The notes under the pieces: generated by a model | Database searches by the model: none | What the model was told of the DNA's origin: nothing | What the model saw: the letters and a program-made list of their open reading frames with translations, nothing else | Position numbers and translations under genes: made by a program | Part shown: positions 22,331-42,000 of the stretch, piece by piece | How positions within the stretch are numbered: position 1 is the stretch's first letter | How the letters are laid out: every line of letters begins with the position of its first letter | DNA from: Nereocystis luetkeana | Lineage: Eukaryota; Sar; Phaeophyceae; Laminariales; Laminariaceae | Assembly (NCBI GenBank): GCA_031213475.1 | Contig: JARUPZ010000019.1 | Location: 4,437,062-4,501,061, forward strand | DNA: 64,000 bases | Direction: 5' to 3'

Positions 22331-23547
22331 CGCTGTAGGCGAAGAAGAAAATCGACAACTTTTCCTATGTGGTTGAGTCAACGCCGTACTATTACAGCAG
22401 TAACTGATGTACACCTTCTGGGATACGACGACTTTGTGTATGAAAAAAACAATCCGAGCTTGATTTACTCGTAAAAGTCTCTGGCGTAGTTTGTGATAAT
22501 ATGCGCCCGCCCCCCCCCCCCCCCCCCCCACCACCCCCCCCCCAACGGCGTGTGGGGGAAGAAACACGAGACGCGTGAAGGCGGCTTGCTCACGCCAGCG
22601 AGCATATTGAGTGCTCCATCCCCGACGGAACTTCAGTCGCACCTCAAGCAGTGCTGACACAACTAGATCAGACGTTTTGTCTGTCAACGCTACCGGTATA
22701 CTACTGTTAACCCTTTTAGGACTGCAGTCTCGTTTTGGGGACAATTGGGGGACAAATTACTTGGAATTTGAGTGGCATGTCCCCAAAACGGACTGGAGTA
22801 CTAACGGATACGACGTCGTCGTGGCCGGTCTACTTTTTTTTTTCTTTTCTTTTTCAACATCACTTTTACTTTCCAGCCTTATTACTCGTGGGAGGTTTTA
22901 CCCTCAACGAGCTTCTGGACAAGCCGTGGTCACAGGTGTCATCCCTTCTCCCCCCCGGCACGTGCCTTTAGTTTTTTAACTTATAAAGTAGGAAAGGATG
23001 GAGATTCAATGAAATGACTCAAATCCATCAGAAAAAAAAGATGCCAGGTACCTATCTGGTGCCCGTACCAGCCAGTATCAATATATCAGACCTTGTCTTT
23101 TTGTTTTTTTGTGCGACACGCCTTGTGGGTGGACCGAAAAACAGACCTCCTGTGCTTCTATTGATAATCATAGACAGCCGCAGCCGCAGCACCGCAGCTG
23201 CTGGCTTTATTCGGCAAAGACAGCTTTTGCTGCTGATTTATGTATGTATGTACAGGAGTATGTGTGTGCTCTATAGGCAGTAAAGTTGGTTATTTCTCAC
23301 CCTTTGCGCGTGCATGTTCTCGACGCGTTCCTTGAGCTCCTCCATGTACTGCTTCTTCCGGGCCCTCGTGTTCCGAGCATGCACGCGGTTGCGCTCGCGG
23401 TCATGCTTGGCTCGCTCCTCGGCCGTCATCTCTGCCTTGCGCTTGCCGTCGTACGAGCATGGGTCCTCCCCCCCGCTGCTGTTGCCGCCGGATATCATGC
23501 ACGCTGGGAATGCTGGACTGCGTGTCTGCTGCTGCTGCGCACTGGAG
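16297..23547 (-). CDS. Stramenopile-type bZIP transcription factor (partial model)
   Basis: Predicted nuclear DNA-binding regulator. Resolved exons, in transcript order: 23547-23301, 19429-19265, 18873-18739, 17906-17695 and 16430-16297. Acceptors are TGCACAG, CCAACAG, GCCGCAG, ATAGGAG and GCGAG; donors are GTGAGA, GTAAGG, GTGAGA, GTGAGC and GTAACT. All joins keep phase (0, 0, 0, 2). The first exon encodes a bZIP basic region, ERAKHDRERNRVHARNTRAR then KKQYMEELKERVENM, with the N-x7-R signature. The next gives a charged helix (RKKEDASREEQEQIGRWSN), then a conserved C-terminal domain: DFRLSLPITPYRPFD, a GVEGMISDTESLT segment, CCIGSGDLMF, EVEKSGMLRAGFTDDGKLDE and MFDGIAVHQQLQRAMG. From memory this matches the bZIP plus C-terminal domain architecture of diatom and brown algal proteins. 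A Gly/Asp insert of about 25 residues interrupts that domain at about 17780-17870. The 5' exons and the end are missing; a possible upstream exon is 23765-23845. Confidence 0.75.
17027..17130 (+). repeat. R2 fragment followed by poly(G)
   Basis: GATGCCGGGACGGAGCACGT, then ACCGACCAGGCAGACATTAC and GCGCGAAGCGCCGTGAGA match the middle of R2. The match stops abruptly at a run of more than 20 G. Another R2 head, with G-run and GTGTACTCATTATCACGCAT, lies at 16737-16810. Confidence 0.6.
17577..17660 (-). repeat. Dispersed repeat R3, reverse copy
   Basis: A C-run and CTCTCGAAAGGGATGCGTGG, then TCAATGGTCAGATCACTAAG and a GCATGAGACAAAAGAATAC tail, form the reverse complement of R3. It lies in the last resolved bZIP intron. 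Confidence 0.6.
17956..18077. mobile_element. MITE family A, copy 3
   Basis: About 120 bases with ends TTACGGGAGACCATAG and TATTAACTATGGTCCCCAGT and the family core (GTAAAAATAGGTAAATATAG). The left flank ends in TA. It lies in the bZIP intron between the exons at 18739 and 17906. Confidence 0.85.
18390..18471. mobile_element. MITE family B, copy 1 (cut at its right end)
   Basis: A palindromic element reading CCCCTTTAATACCGCAGTCC, GGGGGACAAACCAG, then CCCCCAAAACGGGACTGGGG. The expected right terminus is replaced by the start of a family A MITE at 18472. Confidence 0.8.
18472..18582. mobile_element. MITE family A, copy 4 (abuts MITE B)
   Basis: Ends are TCACGGGGGACCATAGTTGA and TTAACTATGGTCCACCGTAA, with TA on both sides. 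The core is in reverse orientation. It starts exactly where the family B palindrome loses its end, which suggests insertion into that element. Confidence 0.85.
18658..18680. promoter_or_regulatory. Perfect five-unit heat-shock element (intronic)
   Basis: Five alternating units GAA-cc-TTC-ta-GAA-cc-TTC-ca-GAA are spaced exactly as in the binding site for trimeric heat-shock factor. Further TTC/GAA units lie just before it (18623-18650). It is 59 bases past the third resolved bZIP exon, inside the intron. Binding is inferred only from the motif. Confidence 0.55.
18893..19060 (+). repeat. Degenerate tandem repeat, about 17-base units
   Basis: Units like GTTTCATTTTCGTCGGT repeat about ten times with substitutions (TCGTCGGTATAACTCTCGTC and similar). 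The array lies in a bZIP intron, 20 bases from the acceptor of the exon at 18873. Confidence 0.85.
20214..20362. mobile_element. MITE family B, copy 2 plus a partial copy
   Basis: The main copy, about 20267-20362, reads TTTAGGACCGCAGTCTCATT, GGGGACAATTGGGGACAAAT and CCCCCAAAACGGGACTGGAG, ending near GGGTTAA. A second broken half precedes it from 20214 (ATTTGTCCCCAGTGG, GGGAGTGCAGTCC). Both lie in the bZIP intron between the exons at 23301 and 19429. Confidence 0.7.
21003..21029 (+). repeat. Short interstitial CCCTAA run
   Basis: Three to four CCCTAA units (complement of TTAGGG) occur inside the bZIP intron. TTAGGG is a telomere repeat reported from brown algae. The run is too short to mark a chromosome end. 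Confidence 0.6.
22291..22335 (+). repeat. (CTG)n microsatellite
   Basis: About a dozen CTG/CTC units in tandem, in a bZIP intron. Confidence 0.9.
22706..22806. mobile_element. MITE family B, copy 3
   Basis: Starts GTTAACCCTTTTAGGACTGC, has the central GGGGACAATTGGGGGACAAA and a right arm GTCCCCAAAACGGACTGGAG. The left end carries TTAA followed by CCC; the right end has decayed. Confidence 0.8.
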
Positions 23548-26333
23548 CTGTGCACAAAGGCGGGGCGTTTAGGTGACTTGATGTTTGTTTGTGCCTCTTC
23601 AACTCTTCAATCACAGCAGCAGTAGACGGAGGACTAGGGTTACGTCGGCTGAGACTCTCTTGCCCACCACATGCACCAACGTAAGAGAGCCTTCGCGAGT
23701 GTGTCTGGCAGAAACTAGGGTAGGTATTTATCTGCTTCGCTGGTGATCACGGTATTTCCAGTATCTCCTGTCTCCGGACCCGTCTGCTGCTGCTTGGAGA
23801 GGAGAGGGTGTGCCTGGTGCCGGTTTGTACCTGCAAAAGTCGGTGGGTTTGGTGTTTGGTGTTTGGTGTTTGGTGTGGCCCTTTCTTTGAGTTGTTTCGA
23901 TTTTTGGAATGGTTTTTACATTTTTTACGGAAATTTTGACCAATCCGAACACGAGAAAAATGGTTCACAAAGTTGAGTGTCAACTATTCAATCGGTACAA
24001 CTCACAACTGCTTGTTTTTGCACGACGGTGCGTGGGATCGGGGGTGGGAGTGAGGATGGGATCGGGGGTGGGAGTGGGGGTGGGATCGGGGGTTGTGGGG
24101 TGGCGTAGTGGGTTGGGAGTTGGGGGTGGGGGTGAGGCTGCAATGGAGCGTGTGGTTTTATTATAGGGGTGAACGCGGGAGGGGTGTGTGTAGTGCAATC
24201 TTGTTTGTTGTGGGTAGTGAGGGGGGGGGAATGGGGGATAGGAAGGACGTTAGGGAATGTGCTTACTGCACGAGTAAAATAAGTACCACGCACGGTATTA
24301 CAGAGGCATTCTGATACGGAGATTCGGTTGCCTAAAATATGCGTGTCAGCGAACAAGGCACACGACTAGCTGAGAACTTGCGCAAGCCGAACGTGTCTGG
24401 ATGGGTATTGGGAGCTCAACGCACAAGATAAAACCGACGAATAGTTCCTACAGCCCGTTTGTGTGTTTGTGAACAGACCAGAGGCCATCTAGCAGAAGAA
24501 GCTGTTGAGAGATCGTGCAGGGCACTTGTTTTTTTTTTGTGTGCAACACAAACCAAACGTCACGATAGCACAAGGAACGTACGAGTACTTGTTTCGGATA
24601 CAAGATGCCCCATAGATGACACTGGTAAACTGTTGTCTGCAACTGTCACTCTTGACTTGACAGAAACGATCGATCCCGTTCGTTCAGGATGAAAAAAAAA
24701 AACATCCGACGTTGACTAAACGTCGGACTGCCGCCGCCGCTACCACCATAACATTGCAGCTGAAAAGCCAACGAACGAACCAACATCCCCGTATCCCCTT
24801 GACTAAGAGGGAGGAACCCTGTCCGGTTTGAAGCAGAACATACATGCTACCAGGTGCCAAGACATACCAGGTAGCTGCTAATGATTAATGGTTGCGCGCT
24901 CGCATCTGATCGGTTTGCAATTTTATGATTGGTCAAAAACAGTAAGAAAAGGTGTTCTGAAGACTGTTGGAATCTACCCCCGGCCAGCACGCGGCGTGGC
25001 ATCCAAGGTGAGAACGCTTGGGATTGTTTTCGGTCGTGTTTTTGCTTGTATGTTTCATGTTTATTTTCGACGGAAGCCCCTCACGCAGTAGACTATACGT
25101 AAGCGTTAACCCCGACCCCCATATCGACACCGCCGCCGTGCCAGCTCTACTGAGTCAAGAGAAAGGAGTTTTTTCAACTGACTGCGAATCCTACGGCATA
25201 ATAATTGGCCTGACTGGTGGAATCTATCCCCGGCCAGCACGCGGCGTGTCATCCAAGGTGATATCGTTTGGGATTGTTTCCGCTCGTATTTTTGCGTGGA
25301 TGTTTTATATATATATTCGATGAAGCCCCTCACGCAGTAGACTATACGTAGCGTTAACCCCCGACCCCGATATCGACAACGCCGCCGTGCCTGCTCAACT
25401 ACTTCAAGCAATTGTCAGCAAACAAGTCGCGTGAACGAGGAACCCGAAAGGAGAATTAAACCGAAATGACGAGGGAACAGCAAGAACCGACAGACAGAAA
25501 AAAAACGAACAAAACTGCACTTTCAAAATTAGGGAACTTGACGAACCAAGAGAGACACGGCCGTGGGGAAAGTTCTACTCGCAAGCAAGTCTCCACTTTT
25601 TTCTCTCTTCTATTTATTTCTCCACAAATTCCGTTTCAAAACCCCTAAACTAACCCCCTCTCGAAAAAATGGACTGATGTGCTGCGCCTTCATCAATTCG
25701 ATAGACCAACACAATAAAGAAAAATTGATGCGCATCTTCCTTTTATCGATAAACAAAATCGTCTCAGGTACCTCTTCGGCACCTCAACAAGCTCGTGTCT
25801 CTTGAACAGCGTGTCTCTCTTCTTTCCCCCTACCGCCCCCGCCCCCCTACAGCCTCCGCACGGAGGGAAGCACGAACTGAAGAACGTCTCCTACTGATAG
25901 CAACACAAGCAGATACACGCTCGTCCGTGCCGACTCCGCTGCTCCCTCTGTACGAAGAGCGAACTATATAAAAAAACGTGAAAGGAACAGCAGCAGAAAA
26001 TGATCGATAACCCCCGACCTTGCCTTCTCCTTCTTCTTCGTCCTCCTCCTATGCACAACAGAGCATCGATGATGGCGAAACACCAGGAAAACTACCGGGG
26101 GGGGGCAAAATTCGAATCCGAACGCCGCGCGCGTGCACATAACACCCGCGGACCAAAGACTAAGCGCACTCCAAGCAGGGGAAAAAAAAACAGTGCTGAT
26201 CAGACACGGTGGCTAAAAAGCGTGGAAAGAGGGAGGAGCGGAAGGGGGGGGGGGGGGGAGGGGGCAACACTTGTTCCCGGAAGCTCCCTCCGGGAGAAAA
26301 AACTCCCTCGTGGGATTTTTTACTAAAATAAGA
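23548..26333. other. Spacer between enolase and the resolved bZIP exons
   Basis: The 5' exons of the bZIP gene should lie here. One candidate is 23765-23845 (minus strand), with acceptor TTTTGCAG and donor GTGATC; its frame is ambiguous. At 24029-24110 a plus-strand G-rich repeat of GGGATCGGGGGTGGGAGTG units could fold into quadruplexes. The 250-base duplication at 24967-25392 is listed separately. Confidence 0.4.
24967..25392 (+). repeat. Tandem duplication with 250-base period
   Basis: Two units start GGAATCTA[CT]CCCCGGCC, continue CAGCACGCGGCGTG, GGGATTGTTT and CACGCAGTAGACTATACGTA, and end in GCGTTAACCCC and a GATATCGACA/CATATCGACA segment. The copies differ by scattered substitutions and small gaps. 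Confidence 0.85.
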
Positions 26334-35525
<9,192 letters not shown>

Positions 35526-36096
35526 AGTCGGGAGAAGATGAACGTGACGTTGGTTACAAGAGCTGCGACAGAGTGGTTGTTGACAGGAGAGGGTCGACAA
35601 AAGGCGGCGCAAAACATGCGAAACACCGTGGCAGGCGTCGCCGCAGCGGGTGTGTGCGGCGCAATACATTTTGTAACTGACAAAAAATGTTGAGAACGCG
35701 CGCCTTGCTCAAGCCCGCGCCTCGCGCCTTTCACCCCGCGTCTCGAGTCTTGACACTTGACATCCGCGACTGCGACGCCCGTAACACAGTCACAGTAATA
35801 GACTGGAGGGCGAACCGCACTTGTGAGGCCTCTGGCACAACATTCTAGCCACCGTCAGACAACAATCATCCGCGGGATCGTGGGATCGCGGGGGTTCGTC
35901 GTGCAGGCACTCTGTAAACCGTGTTTTTCGAGTTCTTACTGCAGTGCTTTCTTCAACTCTTTGTCAGTTGTACGCAGAGAGTTCAACACTGCAGCTTAAC
36001 TGCAGAGCCGTCTCTCTGCATGCGCTCTGAGGTTACGGGTAGGCGTTAGAAAGTGAACTCGCATAACAACATAAAAATCTACTGTAAACTGGTAAG
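35526..36096. promoter_or_regulatory. 571-base divergent spacer (enolase / SPEF2-like)
   Basis: The enolase start (minus) and the proposed SPEF2-like start (plus) are 571 bases apart, so both promoters and 5' untranslated regions should lie here unless the SPEF2-like gene has upstream exons. I see no TATA box that decides a start. The words TGCAG and CTGCAG recur at 35940-36010. No convincing calponin-homology exon is visible. Confidence 0.4.
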
Positions 36097-39000
36097 ATGG
36101 TGGCAGCCAAACATCCCCCGGAAGCCGGGAGCGGGGGCTGTGTCGCGAGGGCTCCATGCGCTGCTCTCACCACAGTTAGGCCGAAGCTCTTCAGGAAAGC
36201 TAGCCTTACCTCGTGGGGTAAGGATAACCTCGGGATGACCAGGGCTGCGGCGGGCTTAAACCTCACGGAGCTCATGCTTACCGTTCAGCAACAGAAGGTG
36301 ATGTCATCGTTTCGGTCGTATACCACGTTCGAAGCCGTCGCGCTGGTACTGGTACCTATTTGCAGCAGTCTGCCGATAGGTTACGATACACACTTGAGCT
36401 TGTTCCTACTCGAGATGAGTTGAGGCGGGGGGGATCGTGCGTTCAGGGCTGTCCAGGTTTTTACATGCACGTATTTCGTTGCGGTGCTACCTCACTCGAT
36501 TCACCAATGCCGTGGGTATCGCGACAGGCCGGCGACGATCAAAACATCTCATGTTGCTCCCTCTGTCCTCGTCGGTCGGACCCACGCGTGCAGTATGAGG
36601 ACAGAAGCAAGGCGGCGCAGCGTGAGATGTCACACACTGCTGCCTACGAAGGCAATGAGTCATTACGGCAACGAAACGAAAGGCGGGCGAAGCAACTCGA
36701 CCGCTTTAGCGCAAGAAGGCAATTTCTGGCAAATTGGGAGAGGTGAGATGATACGAGCTACGATAACTCGTACAAGAGATACATGTTCGGTCTCTTGAGT
36801 GTCTGCGGAAAGGTTTGCGGAAACACCAAATAAACACACGCCAAGAGAACTGTTGCTAGATCACAGAGGAACTACGTTCGAGAATATGATATTGTCGCTT
36901 CTAAATAAACACCCCGCCTGAGAACCAGAGTCCTCAGTATACACACGACACAGGTAACGACGGACTTTCATTTGAAGCGCAGAAACGGAGTCCTGCTTTT
37001 TGATTGGCATCTGCGTGTTGAACCTCGTATTCTGCCATGTTGAGTCGATATTTACCATCCACGACCTCAGGTTTTGTGCAACTACATACTGCCAAAACAA
37101 CATGTGTCGCCCAGCTTCTGGCCCGAGCGCCAACGATCTCGGTCTTGCCCGATATTTTCCACTTCGAATGACAGGGAAGGCCGACAAAAATGGAACCGCA
37201 ATCAAGCAACAATGTGCCAATACGAGCGGCGACTTCTAAACTACGAGCTAGCGGTGAAGGAAAGCAGCACGGCCCGGCAGCGCATATCCCGGTCCCGACA
37301 CGCCAACGACGAGGCAAGCGGCATCCAATGGTTCGAAAACAACCTGGACAAGCTGGGTCTAGACCCCGGGGGCAGCAAAGGAGGAGGTGGTGCGGGGACG
37401 GGGGGAGGGACTGTCTTGCCAGAAAAGGAAACGCGGACGGCCTTCAGCTCACGGCTTCTGCGAACGGTACTCGACCAAAAGTTTGTGCCACTCAGCAACG
37501 CCGAGACGATGGCCGAGCTTCGCTTTCGAGGTAACGCCGGACGCCGGGGTCGCCAAGAGCGAGAGCACCGCCGCATAAAAACCGAGGTGGATCAACGGCA
37601 CGCTAAGGCAGAAACTGATGCCCAGCGAGCTGGAGATGATCATTTTAACTCGATGCTGCAGGAGGGTCGCGATCGCCGGAAAGTTGCCGCCGTATGCTGG
37701 GAAAAACGGCACGTCTCTCATTTCCGGGAGCTGCACGACAAAAAAGCTTTCGCCGAACTGGCAGTTTCCCGACAAAATGCTTTCGAGGCCGCTTTCAACG
37801 AACGATCGTCTCTTACCCGCGAACGCTACGCAGAGAGTAGCTCCGAGCGCGAGGCCACCGCTGACACGCTTCGAGCGAAATTGCAAAGCAATCGCGAGAC
37901 GAAGCGACGACGTGTTGAGGTCATGTGCTCTGAGGTTGCGCACAAACTGTCGGATCTCGCTGTTGTCGCGTCGGAAGCGCGGGCGCACCAAGGAGGCATT
38001 CCGCTACCCCCGACGACATGGATGCACCTGAAGAGCTGGTTCTGCTCTTCCGAACCGTTTTTTTCAGATGATACCGCCCCGGTGTCTTCGCCGGAACCGA
38101 GGAATCCGATTCTAGAAACCAAGACCTTGCTTGAGGGCCGAAACCTGGATCGGTGTGAGGGTTCCTGGCGTCCGCGATGGTCTACACTTGCCGAGCTCCC
38201 GGATCGAACGTCTCCGCTCTCCGAAGCGTTGTCTATCGCACGAGATCTCGTGGAAGCTCCCGATAATGGGCCGCGCGAGGCTCCGACGTACGGACGTCCC
38301 GGAGGCAGAGACGGTAACGGAAAATTATCCGTGAGATTGGTGGTGCTCGGTCAGAGAAAAGAGTGGCATGATATTTTCCGGGAGCTCGGGCGATGGACGC
38401 TCCTGTACGTTTGCAATTTGGACACAGCGCTGGAGTGTGCCATGGAAGTAGGCGCAGAAATGGCTGCGTCCGACGGGAAAAGTGGTAAAGGGAGGAAGGG
38501 GAGCGTGGCCGGTAGGAGAGACAGCGCGTCGGGTCGACAGGGGAGCGTTGGCGTTCGAAAAAAAAGTGTTGTGGGCCGGGAGATTGAGAGTGCGGCGGAC
38601 GCAGAAAAAGCGGCAGCTGGAGAAGGCCCGGAGTTGGCCAAGGAAGCGATCGCTCACAAGGCCTTCGACACAGACGCGAGCGAGGACGATGTGGCGGCGT
38701 TCAAAGAGGCGGCCGCCGCGTACTATGCGCTGCGAACGCACCCAAAGAAAGGCGCGGCTCCTGTGCCCCTCGCGGTAAGGGTCGACCTTCTCGTCAAGCA
38801 TTTGTCGTGCCGCGCGCCGAGGGGGCGAGGGTGGATTCTGGTCGGATTCCCAAACTCCCTCCTTGATTCAAAGATTCTTGAGAACGCGCTGAGTGGGTAC
38901 ACGGATGAAGACGTCGCGGCGGAGCTCGGACAAGGTCGTAAGGCGTCCAAACACGACACCAAAACGAAGAAGGGAAGTGTGGCTCGACAACCGGAGGAGA

Positions 39001-42000
39001 CACCACCCCCCCCGACGTCGGGGTTGGATGCGGTCTTAAGCCTCACCAGGCGGTGTTCGCACGAAACAGCCCAAGAGCGTCGCACGATCGCTTCATCAAG
39101 CGGAAGCGGGCTCCAAGGAGAGGCGTATAGCCCGGGCGTCGAGTCTGCTCCGCCACAGGCGAAAGCGGCCGGTGTGTTAGGTGAACGCTTGGGCGAAGAG
39201 GATGAGGATGACAATGAAACTACGTCGGACAGGCTGGCGCAAACTGCGTGGTGGAAAAGTTTTGCGGGTGGTCATCTGACTTGCAACGTATCGGACGAGG
39301 CTAATGACCAGCGCCTCCTCGAGACTCTGTTTCTCCTGGTGAATGCGGCGCAGAACAGAAAGGTTGGTGTCAGGAAAATAGAGAGTGCCACTTTCAGCGC
39401 CGAAGCTCTGTACTGCCGCTATGTAGAGTTTCTTGTGAAACATGAAAATTACCAACTCACGAATACTCATTAGTTTGTACTTTCCGGACAAAGCATCACA
39501 GGCGAGGCTGTCGAGGCTTCCTGATATTTTGCACTTTCGTGTAGAGTCTTTGTTAGGTCGGCAGACAAAGAAGATACGGTGGAAAGGTATACGACCTTGA
39601 TATTTTCATGAATGTTGAACTTTTCAACGAGGTTGCGACCTGGTGTTTAGCAAGAACAAGAAGCTCGCATGGCATCAAACTGGAGTCAGGCACCGTACGA
39701 GCAAGAATAACGTATGTACAGTGTTCACATTGTCATGTTTTTGTCTGTTGCGGTACGGATTAGGCGTTGAAGGATCCTCCTTTTACGCCCTTGCTCCTGT
39801 TGACGTAATTTTTCATGACGTTGCTGCTCGTCGTCCAGGATGACCACCAAGTGTGGCAAGAAAACGCCAAACCCACCCCGGAATGCTCGGAGGATGGGGC
39901 AGCACAGACCCTTCCAGCTAGATCTGCTCAACCTGAGAGTATGGCCGAAGAGTGCGCAGCGTCTACCGACAACCGCACCATGTCGGCTATCGCGCTTTCT
40001 CCCCTTGCGTTGCCGCTCGAGGCGTCCCTAGAGGACCTGCGCCGAGAGCGACGAGCAACCATGTCTCACGCGACCAGACTTCGCGTCGAAGCGCTGACGG
40101 GAGATCGAGAGCTCGATCTAAAGGGCATTCGATCGGTCATCTCCCAAACTGAAGCGACGCGGCGGGGTGATGCTGGGCTCGACGGTGGCGACGAAAGCAC
40201 CTCGTCGCCTTTAATGTTATCGCTACAAAATCTTGAGGCCGAGTGTGCGGCGTCAGTCGTTATTGAGTGGGTCACCGCCGCGGAATTCTCGTTTTCGACG
40301 GTGCTCCGAAGCCCTGACGATAGGCGGGCGGCGGTGTGCCTTCGTCTGGAGAACGAGATAGCGGGTTGGCTTACACGGCGCGAGGAAGTTACCGGCGACA
40401 GGCATGCACGCGGTCGAAGGGGAGAATCGACTAACGAGGGCGTCGGCGGCCGCGTGGACCCTCGTTCTCGTTCGGCTGCGCCGCCGGGGGTTGGGGACCC
40501 CGTGTGGGAGGCCCTCGAAATGTTCGAAATTGAGGCGGGTGATATCGTAGACGACCGGCACGCTTCCGCAGAGGTGACAGCGGCGAGGATCAAGGACGAA
40601 GCCGACCTGATATTGTGCGCTTGGACTGAGAAGGTTGGGGGTGTCGCTGCCGAGCTGTGTGCAGCGGAACGCGCCAGCTACCACGAGACGGTGGCAACAC
40701 TTCGCGTCCTAGATGGTCTTTTCGGTCTCGAAGGGGATCGTTCCAGCAGCCTGGAAGCCGCAAGAGAGGCCGCGTGCGCAGCAGCTGGTGCTCTCGTCGA
40801 CGATGCATCGTCTGTGCTGGCAGGACGAAGCCCTGCGAACGAGGGGGGAGTTATTATGACAGAAATACGGCGTGCTGCTGATGATTGCCGGCGAAAAATA
40901 GCGATGCCCTCGGCCCGCGGAGCACAAGCGGAATGTACGCCCCCCCCACAAGAGGATGGTGACGCAATCACGCTGAGTGAGGCTAGAGGCGTGACCGAAG
41001 ATCAACCGCGGAATGAGCAACAAGTTTCAGCCTCAACCCTCGGAGAAGACACACCATGCGGTGAAACCGAAACCGAGGAATGCGACGGAGCGTTGACAAC
41101 TGCCATCTGGCGGTGCCGACTAGCCTACGCCCACCGACTGGGGGGGGTGGTGACGCGGCTAGCTCGGGCGACTGAGCGATGCGAAGCAAAGGTGGCGTCG
41201 ACAAGGGTGGCGGTGAAGCGATTGAAACGCCGTCGCGTGCAGCTGGAGCACGACAGCGTTGGGGCCGCCGCCTCGGCCGTTAGGCGAGCGTTGGAGGATT
41301 TCGACCGGGTCTCTATCAGGAATATACTCCACAACGGCGTGCCGGTACGTCAATACTACATCGAAACCTAGATGCATAGTGTCAACAGCCTATCTATGTG
41401 GCCGGCCGGCGTGGCATAACAACGTTTAAATCCCTACCTGCCATGCTCTACAGCTGCATAAAAAAGGGTTGGCCAGCTTTAGCGAGCTACTGGATAGACT
41501 ATCACCACCCTATTTATCGCAGAAACAGCACAATAGTGTCGAAAGCCTGTCTGGGATTAAAATCGCGCTTCACACAGCATGTACCAACCAGAAAACGCCA
41601 CGGCGTGAGGACCGTGAGTTAATGTTGGGCTACATAGGCGAGCAACGCAAACACAAGGTTCGATTGGCTAAATTGCCGCACCACTTCGCAAGAACATGTC
41701 CGAGCGCAAATGCTCAGCACACCCCTCGCCCTTCCCCGACCTTCCTCGATCCGCCCACCCGCTTGGCATCGATATTCCGCACCCAGCTGTGGGTGGAAGA
41801 CGACGAAACCTTCGCTGCCGATCCCCACGTAGCGCTCCCGTGGGGAATGAGTGGGCTTAGCCTCGCCCACATTGCGAGCCTCGCGCATAGTCTCAGGCTC
41901 AGCCTCGAAAAGCGAGCGGAAGAGGGCCGCGGGGGCACAACGCCGGCGGCGGATCTCGCGCACACTGTCAGGGCTTGGTTGCGCTCGGAAATGGCAGAGG

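Noticed and set aside
37449-37991. 180-residue minus-strand open frame within the SPEF2-like exon
   Set aside because: It is a shadow of the plus-strand coiled-coil coding sequence, which matches a known family.
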